Origin: Acidovorax sp. GBBC 1281
Lineage (GTDB): Bacteria; Pseudomonadota; Gammaproteobacteria; Burkholderiales; Burkholderiaceae_C
Reading direction: 5' to 3'
DNA: 64,000 nucleotides
Assembly (NCBI RefSeq): GCF_028473645.1
Contig: NZ_CP097269.1
Coordinates: 3,552,001-3,616,000, forward strand
A model generated the notes under the pieces. It did not search any database. It was not told the origin of the DNA and worked only from the letters and a program-made list of their open reading frames with translations. Made by a program: the position numbers and the translations under genes. The first letter of the stretch is position 1; each line of letters begins with the position of its first letter. Shown piece after piece: positions 9,469 through 16,834 of the stretch.

Positions 9469-10280
9469 ATGTCACTTAGTAAGGATCTGTGGAAACAGCC
9501 CCAGCCCCTGATCCCGGTCTTTTCCCCCTCCGCCAAAGGCGGCCCCCGCAGCCGTAAAGTCAGCGACGAAGCCGCCCTCAACGGCATCCTGTTCGTGCTG
9601 CACACAGGCATCCTGTGGGAAGACCTCCCCCCAGTCGCTGGGCTGGGGAAACGGCATGACCTGCTGGCGACGGCTGAGGGACTGCAATGCTGCAGGCGTG
9701 TGGGACAAGCTGCACCAGGCCATGTTGATGCGCCTGCGTGAGCACGACCAGATTGATTGGAACCGAGCCAGCATTGATGGATCATCGGTGCCAAGCCCCC
9801 CGGGGGGCCAGGAAACAGGGCCCAACCCTACGGATCGCGGCCGAGCTCGGAACCAAAAGGCACATCGTCGTAGACGCGCGTGGCATCCCCACTGGTGGTA
9901 CTGGTCAGTGGTGCAAACCGGCACGACTCCATGATGTTCGACAAGTGCATCGATGCACTGCCGGCCGTCAGAGGGCTGCGCGGCAGGCCTCGCCGCTGGC
10001 CATCGAAGCTGCATGCCGACAAAGGCTATGACTACGCAAGATGCCGAGCGCATCTGCGCAGCCGTGGCATCACCAGCAGGATTGCCAGGCGAGCATCGAA
10101 AGCAGCACACGCCTGAGCAAACATCGCTGGGTCGTGGAGAGAACCCACGCTTGGTTTGCTGGTTTCGGCAAGCTGCGCATTCGCTTTGAGCGAAGGTTGG
10201 ACATTCACAAGGTGCTGCTCATGCTCGCCGCCGCAATCATCTGCTCTCGCTTCGTCGAGCGGTCGTGTTGGCCACTCTAA
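9469..10280 (+). pseudogene. IS5-family (IS427-like) transposase, multiply frameshifted
   Basis: Starting at ATG 9469 (MSLSKDLWKQPQPLIPVF), pieces of one DDE transposase can be followed through several frames: ALNGILFVLHTGILWEDLP, then MTCWRRLRD and RLREHDQIDWNRASIDGSS, then GANRHDSMMFDKCIDALP and LHADKGYDYARCRAHLRSRG, and finally HRWVVERTHAWFAGFGKLRI. At least three frameshifts separate them. The catalytic motifs are recognisable but the gene cannot make a full protein. Its 3' end overlaps the stop of the converging gene at 10277, so that gene's C-terminus might have been altered by the insertion. Confidence 0.87.
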
Positions 10281-10912
10281 AAGTCTTCGTCGGAGTCCGT
10301 CTGCACTTCCCGCAACAGTTGCCCCGCCTGTTCAAGAGAGACCTTGTGACCGGCCTCACGCATTTCCGCTTTAAAAACCTGGGCATCGTTCTTTGGTGCG
10401 CTATGTTTGGACCCAACTACAAATTTAGATGGAATGGATGATTTTGTTCGGACATTGTATTTGAATATCTCTCCGTTCTCGTCCCGACTGTCAGGATCCA
10501 ATTCCAGATTAAAGTTATTTGGCAACCCGATAGTCCGAACGAGAGTGGGATTCTGCGGATCTGACCGGCGAGCATAGCATTTGGCACTTTCCCGACTGCC
10601 AGTAAAATAATTGTGCTGACTTGCGCTTTCTATCACATTTTCATTCAGCTCATAGCCGGCGCGGAGAGTGCCCTCTACAGCGCCTGAACGCCTCCGCTGA
10701 AATCCGAGATTTCTGAGTTCGTCCAAGTAACCCCCGGAAGTGCCGTGCCAAAGCCGGCTATCGTGATAAACGCTAGCTGCAGCATCACGCAAGTTTGAGG
10801 TTTGGCCTTGACTTGAACTGGCTTGGTTTCCACGGTCGCTTATGCTATTGTCGTCCTCAGTGCGAGTGGATTGATAACCGGAACTCCGGTTGGTACTGGA
10901 TATGCAGCCCAT
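10277..10912 (-). CDS. PARP/ART-like protein with MGC N-terminus, candidate host-targeted effector
   Basis: 211 aa, ATG 10912. It begins MGCISSTNRSSG, a eukaryotic N-myristoylation/palmitoylation-type signal, followed by about 40 Ser/Gln/Asn-rich disordered residues typical of type III effectors. The core has RLWHGTSGGYLDELRNLGF (His56-Gly57), a polar helix and then HNYFTGSRESAKCYA (Tyr102), matching the H...Y layout of PARP/KptA-type ADP-ribosyltransferase folds. The third catalytic residue is not identifiable with confidence. It lies 78 bp downstream of the deaminase-like gene in the same direction and may be co-transcribed. Base composition is lower in GC than the ICE core, suggesting separate transfer. 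Effector status is inference. Confidence 0.6.
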   Translation of the reverse strand: MGCISSTNRSSGYQSTRTEDDNSISDRGNQASSSQGQTSNLRDAAASVYHDSRLWHGTSGGYLDELRNLGFQRRRSGAVEGTLRAGYELNENVIESASQHNYFTGSRESAKCYARRSDPQNPTLVRTIGLPNNFNLELDPDSRDENGEIFKYNVRTKSSIPSKFVVGSKHSAPKNDAQVFKAEMREAGHKVSLEQAGQLLREVQTDSDEDF

Positions 10913-10990
10913 GTTGATCCCATTAGTTGAGTGATAAAAGAAAATTAATTCGTGTAAAGGATGAATCGAGCTACAAGTTTCGGTAGTCCG

Positions 10991-12232
10991 CTACTTTTCG
11001 CATGAAGAAGCTTCGCTGTCGGTGTCGAACGAATAGGCTATGACCATCTCACGGTCATGACACTGCAAACGCTCGGGGGCGTCAATGAAGCGATCCCGAA
11101 TCTCGATTGCCTTTGCGGTGGCAACGGATTTTTGTTCATCCAAAACATCTGCTGCTATGTGTTGTACTTCATTCCAGAACGTCATGCCGACGCGCAGACT
11201 TGCACGATGGAGTAGAAACCGGCCTTTGGTCGGATCGAACAAACCTTTATCGCGTCGAGCCTGGCTTTCAACTTCGTGGCAAGTTGCGCAGGGAATGAAT
11301 TTCCCCGCCATGGGCACAACAACATGATTACCTGGCGCGAGGTCCAAATGAGAGATTGCGGTCCGATACACCTCCTCCTGAGTGATCGCCAGAGCATTTG
11401 CGATACTTTGTTCGGCGTGCATTGTTTGAGTGACCTGCGGCGGAAGTGCTTGCAACAACAGCTTGTCTTGCCTCGGATGACATACGACAAGTTCGTCGGA
11501 TGTCAACGTATTGCAAACCGCTTTCTCGATCACGTCGCGCAGCGTGCGCAGCGCGGCGTGTGCCTGCGAAAGCACTTCGTCTCGTGCGAGATTTGATCCG
11601 GATGGTAACCCGATGCCTTTAGAAATTTCAATCTCAACTTTTCGTAGCAAGGCAAAGAACATAACATCACCATCAAGGAAATCGCGTCTCAGCAGTTTTA
11701 GATGACGTTCAAACCGCGCAGCGCCGACTTGCTGCTTGTTGTTTCTGTTTTCGGGCCACGCAGCCTGATTGGGCAACGGTGCAGTCAACGCATGACGGAG
11801 GGCAACCTGGATACTGTGAGAATGGAAATTTGACGAAACGTAGAGACGCCCAGCGATCACTGAGGCTTGAACCTCAATTGGATCAAGGCCTATGTGATCG
11901 AGCATACCATATTGAATTGCCGTTGCGATGTGCCTCAGTGAACGGCAAACCCGGTTGAATCCTTGATAAGGCTTGGGCTGTGGCGGTAGGATAGTCCGAC
12001 GCGCAATGCGTTCGACCTGCACTTCGCTTGCCAAGAAAGCCGGCTGTATCCCAACGAAGCTACAGTGGCGATGCCGCAAACCTTCCAGTCCCGACAAATT
12101 CTGAGGGCCTATGCGCAATCGATCAATCTTTGCAAATGGCCTTTCGGCGCTCGGCGACTCTGGCGAAGCGGAAGGTTCGATTTCAACATGGGCGCCGGCA
12201 GAGGTCGATCGATGGGAGGGATTGATATTCAT
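10991..12232 (-). CDS. Deaminase-fold protein, candidate effector
   Basis: 413 aa, ATG 12232. The N-terminus (about 1-35) is rich in Ser, Pro and Ala, as in secreted effectors. Residues about 120-330 contain the parts of a zinc-dependent nucleic-acid/nucleotide deaminase: VIAGRLYVSSNFHS (about 126-139), HAEQ (His272, Glu274) and IPCATCHEVE (Cys315, Cys318). HAE plus PCxxC is the zinc and proton-shuttle signature of the cytidine-deaminase superfamily. An insert of over 100 residues separates the first strand from HAE. No immunity gene is adjacent, which argues for a host-directed rather than interbacterial role. Substrate is unknown. Confidence 0.6.
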   Translation of the reverse strand: MNINPSHRSTSAGAHVEIEPSASPESPSAERPFAKIDRLRIGPQNLSGLEGLRHRHCSFVGIQPAFLASEVQVERIARRTILPPQPKPYQGFNRVCRSLRHIATAIQYGMLDHIGLDPIEVQASVIAGRLYVSSNFHSHSIQVALRHALTAPLPNQAAWPENRNNKQQVGAARFERHLKLLRRDFLDGDVMFFALLRKVEIEISKGIGLPSGSNLARDEVLSQAHAALRTLRDVIEKAVCNTLTSDELVVCHPRQDKLLLQALPPQVTQTMHAEQSIANALAITQEEVYRTAISHLDLAPGNHVVVPMAGKFIPCATCHEVESQARRDKGLFDPTKGRFLLHRASLRVGMTFWNEVQHIAADVLDEQKSVATAKAIEIRDRFIDAPERLQCHDREMVIAYSFDTDSEASSCEK

Positions 12233-12310
12233 GAGAAATACTTAGAATTAAAAGTTCATTGAACCACACATCCTGCTATGCATCACTTAGCCGGCTGCTG
12301 AAATACTGTT

Positions 12311-12328
12311 TCGAAAATGTTTGGCGAA
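12311..12328 (-). promoter_or_regulatory. Imperfect PIP-box-like sequence upstream of the effector-like pair
   Basis: On the minus strand TTCGC, eight bases, then TTCGA lie about 80 bp before the start at 12232. The plant-inducible-promoter box bound by HrpX-type activators is TTCGB-N15-TTCGB; here the spacing is 8 and the last base is A, so it does not meet the consensus. It is listed only because both half-sites are intact and well placed. Confidence 0.2.
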
Positions 12329-12807
12329 AAGTCAGGCCGCATAGAACCGATTACAAGCGATTTTTTGAAATTCGGCAGGAGTGAAGCACTTCTTAAACGA
12401 TCCTCTGCAGCCCCTCTCAACCAGTATTTTCGCCGCCTGTTGGATTATCAGATGGAGCAAACTACAGCTTAACTCCATTCCCAGGAAAAAGAAATCACAA
12501 TGCGAAGCAGTTTTCATTTGCGCGAACCGAGCGGGAACCGCTAAGGATTTGCTTCAAAACGGCTTTGTTGCACAAAACCTCGACAATCCATCGATCGGAC
12601 AGCATTTAATATACGCGGGCCGTCTTTTTTCCTTGATGGCTTCGGTGGGACGGTCATCTGTTACAGCTAAGCTCAAGAGAATTCACGGGAGAAGTTGTCC
12701 TTCTATCGCCCATTTCAGATGCAGCATCCACAAGGCTGATTCGAACGCGAATAATTTCGCGCCCCCCCAAAAGGGGCACTACTCGAACAGCCAAAGGAGG
12801 TTTCATC
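12329..12807. other. Gene-poor stretch with an IS-end-like sequence
   Basis: No convincing gene. GGCTTTGTTGCACAAA at about 12561-12576 looks like a terminal inverted repeat of an IS5-family element (typical GGCTTTGTTGC start), but no transposase adjoins, so it is probably a scar. The last 20 bases carry AAAGGAGG, the ribosome-binding site of the lysR gene. Confidence 0.4.
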
Positions 12808-13710
12808 ATGAGAATACGTCACTTGCAATATTTCCTGATCGTTGCCCAGGAACAGAGTTTCGTTCGCGCCGCTGCCAGAGCGAATATCGAGCCATCACCG
12901 TTATCGCGGGCAATCAAGGATCTGGAAGAGCAATTGGGCGTGCAGTTGCTGAACAGAACAAAGGGCCGGATCACCCTCACCTGGTGCGGAGAGGTATTTC
13001 GGGATGAGGCCCGCCGTATAATCGAATACATAGAAAGCGCTAAAACCCGCGTTGCAGCGGCATCCCTCGGATTCAAGGGTCGTTTGCGGGTAGGCATTAC
13101 CGACAGTCTCGCCCAGCCGCGTCTGACACGACTTCTTTCACAAAGCCGGGAAGAAGAACCCAGTACGGAAATTCGCATTACCGAAATGACCGTCAACGAA
13201 ATGCAGATTGCGCTTCGATATGACCAGATCGACATGGGCTTCACCATGGATGAGGAACCAGTTGATGGCTACCTTAAACACATGGTGTGGAAGGAGCGCC
13301 CAGCAATAGCGATCCCCAAACATCACCCGATCCTGTCACAGGACAAAGTTTCCATGCGGGAAGTGGTCCGTTACCCACTGATCATGTGCCACCCGGAACG
13401 ATGGGCGGGTGGCTACAAAGTCATACAGCGCTGGATCACCGATCACGATCTCGCATCACCGACCGTCGCAGAACATGCCGCGTGCCATGAGGCCATGATG
13501 ATGCTCGTCGCGGCAGGATACGGGGTGGGCATCGGCATGCAGTCCCAAGCCGCCCTGTATGACCATCCGAACGTCATTGTCCGGCCCATGGTGGACGAAA
13601 TCCCGGATGTCCCCACCTTCATCGTTATCTCCGATGAAAACACCTCACCGGAAACGACTCGATTTATCCAGCGCGCAAGAGAAATCGGAATGGCCACGCC
13701 GAGCGATTAA
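12808..13710 (+). CDS. LysR-family transcriptional regulator
   Basis: 300 aa, preceded by a strong AAAGGAGG site. The N-terminal winged helix-turn-helix (about 1-60: MRIRHLQYFLIVAQEQSF, RAAARANIEPSPLSRAIKDL) is followed by a LysR substrate-binding domain (about 90-295) with GRLRVGITDS. It stands alone between the effector-like genes and the alpA-parA block. In ICEclc a LysR-type protein, TciR, activates transfer competence, so a regulatory role in the ICE is possible; I cannot tell this from a cargo regulator. Effector not predictable. Confidence 0.93.
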   Translation: MRIRHLQYFLIVAQEQSFVRAAARANIEPSPLSRAIKDLEEQLGVQLLNRTKGRITLTWCGEVFRDEARRIIEYIESAKTRVAAASLGFKGRLRVGITDSLAQPRLTRLLSQSREEEPSTEIRITEMTVNEMQIALRYDQIDMGFTMDEEPVDGYLKHMVWKERPAIAIPKHHPILSQDKVSMREVVRYPLIMCHPERWAGGYKVIQRWITDHDLASPTVAEHAACHEAMMMLVAAGYGVGIGMQSQAALYDHPNVIVRPMVDEIPDVPTFIVISDENTSPETTRFIQRAREIGMATPSD

Positions 13711-14190
13711 TGGTCAACATGAAATTTTCATGACATATCCCCTGCATTTTCCATCGGCCTGACGACAAAAAAAGTCACCTGCTTGCATGGCAGGTGCCAT
13801 ATTCCGTTGATTTCAAAACGATTAAAGGATTGCGCTGTTTTTCTGCCAGCAGCGGCAAGCCGCCTTGAGAACAACTTTTTGTGTAAAGCGCAGACATTTT
13901 AAGTCGCTCGGGCGACGTTTTGCGGCAGAACATGGTGCTCAAGCGCCTGGCATCCTGACAGGCAATACCAAGCTCTTCATTCGCGCGCGATCGCTACTTA
14001 ATATGTAGCGCCCTGACCCAAACCGTGAGAGTTGAATGACGAGCGAACTGGCTGGTAATCACGTTTCTGATCGCGACGGAATGAATGCGGTATCCATTGC
14101 AACCGCATTGTTTACTGATTTTCGGCAATGGCATCCATTTAATGCCGATCACGCCCAAGAAGTGCCACTGAGCATCAAGGAGTGATCGCA
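13711..14190. promoter_or_regulatory. Leader/promoter region of the alpA-parA operon
   Basis: 480 bp without a gene. A perfect hairpin CACCTGC-ttgcatg-GCAGGTG (13776-13796) flanked on its left by seven A's would act as a terminator for minus-strand transcription entering from the operon side. The remainder is moderately AT-rich and should hold the operon promoter; I see no unambiguous -35/-10 pair. AAGGAG at 14177-14182 serves the alpA start. Confidence 0.45.
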
Positions 14191-14403
14191 ATGTCCGAAC
14201 AGAGCAGCCCGCCAGATACCGGGCGCAAAATCCTTCGCCGTGCGGAGGTGGAAGCCAAGACGGGTTTCAAACGCGCGCACCTGTACAACCTGATGAAGGA
14301 TGGCAAGTTTCCGAAAGCCGTCCGGCTAGGGGTGCGTGCCGTGGGCTGGGATTCCACGGAGATCGACCAGTGGATCATCGACCGTCTCAATGACCGCGCA
14401 TGA
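14191..14403 (+). CDS. alpA: AlpA-like excisionase/regulator
   Basis: 70 aa from ATG 14191, which has AAGGAG at good distance; an in-frame GTG at 14182 is less likely. It is a MerR/AlpA-type winged helix: ILRRAEVEAKTGFKRAHLYN (about 12-31), GKFPKAVRLG and VGWDSTEIDQWI. AlpA proteins regulate or assist excision of P4-like and ICE elements. It heads the operon alpA-parA-parB-DUF2857-STY4528, the same order as the inrR operon end of ICEclc, which is controlled when the element becomes transfer competent. Confidence 0.88.
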   Translation: MSEQSSPPDTGRKILRRAEVEAKTGFKRAHLYNLMKDGKFPKAVRLGVRAVGWDSTEIDQWIIDRLNDRA

Positions 14404-15245
14404 CCCGGCTCCCATTCGTTTTGAAGCGGAGCGAACCGCCATGCAGGTGATTTCGGTGATTTCGACCAAGGGCGGCGTCGGGAAAACCACCGTCGCGGCC
14501 AATCTCGGCGGGTTCATCGCGGACGCGGGTTTGCGCGTGCTGTTGCTGGACCTGGACATGCAACCCACCCTCTCGTCGTACTACGAGCTCACCAGCCGTG
14601 CCCCGTCTGGCATTTACGAGTTACTGGCTTTCAACGAGCGCGACCTCACGCGGCTGGTATCGCACACCGCGATCGAACGCCTGCATGTGGTTTTGTCCAA
14701 CGACGAGCATCGGCAACTGAATACGCTGCTTTTGAATGCTCCGGATGGACGGCTGCGGTTGCGCCATCTGCTCCCGGTATTTCGACCCCACTACGACGTG
14801 GTGCTGATAGACACCCAGGGGGCCCGAAGCGTCCTCCTGGAGATGGCGGTGCTCGCGTCGGAATGCGTGGTCTCACCCGTGACGCCGGAAGTGCTCGCAG
14901 CCCGAGAGTTGCGGCGCGGGACGCTGCAGCTCATCGAAGATATCGCCCCATACCGGCATCTTGGCATCCCCGTGCCACCGCTGCACCTGCTGATCAACCG
15001 GGTGCCTGCGGTCTCGGCCAATGCCCGGCTGATCCAGCAGACGCTGCATCTGGTGTTCGGTGAACATCCCGGCGTCCATGTCCTCGAAACAGAGGTGCCG
15101 GCCATCGAGGCGTTTCCGCGCGCCGCCACACGCGGATTGCCCGCCCATCGGGTGGAATATCGCCGCCCCCAGGGACGCCTCACCCCAGCGGCATTCGAGA
15201 TCGTCCGCGCCCTGGCTTCGGAGTTGTGCCCCCAGTGGAACGAAC

Positions 15246-16527
15246 GGGAGCCTCTCACAACCCCATGTTTGACGAATCCGAATAGGGAGGAGTGGGCGCC
15301 AGTAGCCGTTTGAGCGTGATGAGGCCCAGCAACGGTCTGCGCCTGGGTGCATGAGGGGCCTTGCAGGCCCGGTGGCTCAGGCTTTCACCGTTTGCAGGCG
15401 CACTTGTGCCTTGCCAGTGGCGGGCTTGAAGAAAGCATCCACGCCCCGATGCAGGAACCAGGCCAGTCGCTTCATGTTGTAGCAGGCGGCCATCATCGTC
15501 ATCCCCACCGTGGCGCGCGCCTGTCCGATGGTGCGCACGAACTTGCCCCCCAGGTGGCGGATACCGGCGAACACGTGCTCCACCTTGGCTCGTTTCTTTG
15601 CGATGCGCTGGTTGCGCCCCTTCTGGCATTCGCTCTGTGGTCGGCCCGCCTGCGCACGGCGCTGCATCGCATCCACGAATCCCAGCACTTTCAGCATCTG
15701 GCACCTTTGGCGGCTCGGGTAGGCTTTGTCCGCATGCACTGCCCGCCCGGTGTTGTGCATGTCCAGCACCTCATCGAAGTGGTGCCCGTCGTGCTCGCTG
15801 GCCGTGCCCGTGGCGAGGCGGCGGATGAAGCCGTGCTTGAGGTCCACGCTCACGCTGAGCTTGTAGCCGAAGTGGCTTTTGCCGTGCTTCTTCGTGTGCG
15901 TGGCCTCCACATCCTTTTGCCTGCGTCGCGCTTGGCTCCAGTCCGGCTGCCCGCCTTGTGCCAGCGTTCGCCGCTCCTGCTGGCCGATGTGCTGTCGGGG
16001 CGCGGGCACCAGCGTGGCATCAATGGCTTGCCCGCCCCGGGCGATGTAGCCGTGGCGCTGCAGTTGGGCATCCACCCCCTGGAACAAGGCCGTTGCCCCG
16101 CCCACGCCAAGGCGCTCGCCAAAGCGCCAGATCGTGTTGCGGTCCGGCACGTTCATCGCATCCTGCAACAGGCAAAACCGCTGGTAGCTCCCCCGGTCCA
16201 GCAACTGATACTCCATCTGCTCATCGGACAGGTTGTACAGCCGCTTCAACACCAGGATGCGCACCATCACCTCGGTGGGGTAGGCGGGCCGACCGCCCCG
16301 GCGGCCACCCCCGCGTTCGATCAAGGCATCCACCAGCCGGGCCAGTTCTGCGAAGTCGATGTGCCGCGCGATCACCTGCAGCGGATCGCCCACCTCATCT
16401 CTCTTGTGTTGGCGCGAGGCCTCAGCGAACAGGTCGAACTTCAGGGCGCTACGGGGAGTGATCATGGCAAAGGATGGAGCACGCATTCTCGATCAACAAG
16501 GGACCGGATGGGTTTTGAGAGGTTCCC
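15246..16527. mobile_element. IS5-family insertion sequence in parA
   Basis: 1282 bp bounded by terminal inverted repeats: the left end reads GGGAGCCTCTCACAACCCC and the right end, complemented, GGGAACCTCTCAAAACCC. It is flanked by a 4-bp direct repeat GAAC (15242-15245 and 16528-16531). Removing the element and one GAAC restores an uninterrupted parA frame, which proves the boundaries. Intact ends and an intact transposase suggest a recent insertion. Confidence 0.92.
15377..16465 (-). CDS. IS5-family DDE transposase (intact)
   Basis: 362 aa from ATG 16465 (MITPRSALKFDLFAEASR); an in-frame ATG at 16486 is less likely. It has a Duf772-like N-terminal domain (FAELARLVDALI, RPAYPTEVMVRILVLKRLYN) and the catalytic domain with QAIDATLVPAPRQ, HADKAYPSRQ and a KRAKVEHVFAGIRHLGG motif giving the D-D-E triad. 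The frame is complete with no internal stops, unlike the two older IS pseudogenes at 8-10 kb. It lies antisense to the interrupted parA. Confidence 0.92.
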   Translation of the reverse strand: MITPRSALKFDLFAEASRQHKRDEVGDPLQVIARHIDFAELARLVDALIERGGGRRGGRPAYPTEVMVRILVLKRLYNLSDEQMEYQLLDRGSYQRFCLLQDAMNVPDRNTIWRFGERLGVGGATALFQGVDAQLQRHGYIARGGQAIDATLVPAPRQHIGQQERRTLAQGGQPDWSQARRRQKDVEATHTKKHGKSHFGYKLSVSVDLKHGFIRRLATGTASEHDGHHFDEVLDMHNTGRAVHADKAYPSRQRCQMLKVLGFVDAMQRRAQAGRPQSECQKGRNQRIAKKRAKVEHVFAGIRHLGGKFVRTIGQARATVGMTMMAACYNMKRLAWFLHRGVDAFFKPATGKAQVRLQTVKA

Positions 16528-16573
16528 GAACGTTTTGCCGCGGTGAACGGCAAGCCCGGCGGGAGATTTGCCC

Positions 16574-16834
16574 ATGCCAAACGCCCATGAGCTTGCCCGC
16601 GGCCACAAACGATTGCTGCCTCTCATCGAGTTTGCGCTGAAGGAGGGGTGGGAAGTCACACGCACGGCCGGGGGGCATCTCCGGTTTTTCAAAGCGGGGC
16701 TGGCCCCCATCTTCACCAGCTCGACCCCCAGCGATCACCGCTCCGCAAGCAATGCACACGCACGGCTGCGCCGCGCGCAGCGCCAGGCAGACACATCGCG
16801 CGATATCGGCAGACACGAGGCGCCCCATGGCTGA
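16574..16834 (+). CDS. HicA-like small protein between parA and parB
   Basis: 86 aa from ATG 16574; it overlaps the restored parA 3' end by 17 bp and parB by 8 bp, so it is an operon member. Residues about 14-50 (LLPLIEFALKEGWEVTRTAG then GHLRFFK) match the fold of HicA mRNA-interferase-like proteins, including the conserved GGH with its catalytic-type His. No HicB antitoxin is adjacent, and in related ICEs a similar small gene occupies the same slot, so it is more likely a conserved operon component than a free toxin. The C-terminus is Arg-rich. Confidence 0.6.
   Translation: MPNAHELARGHKRLLPLIEFALKEGWEVTRTAGGHLRFFKAGLAPIFTSSTPSDHRSASNAHARLRRAQRQADTSRDIGRHEAPHG

Larger units (their letters stand above)
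14441..16590 (+). pseudogene. parA: ParA-family partition ATPase, 3' end split by an IS
   Basis: ATG 14441. The deviant Walker A KGGVGKT is at residues 10-16, followed by LLLDLDMQPTLSSYY and VVLIDTQGARSV. The native frame runs to 15245 (268 codons), where an IS interrupts it; it resumes at 16532 and reads RFAAVNGKPGGRFAHAKRP to a stop at 16588-16590. Without the IS the gene is 287 codons. As it stands, translation runs into the IS and stops at 15313, giving 290 aa with 22 foreign C-terminal residues. All ATPase motifs are retained, so partial function is possible. ParA supports ICE maintenance during its extrachromosomal phase. Confidence 0.9.
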
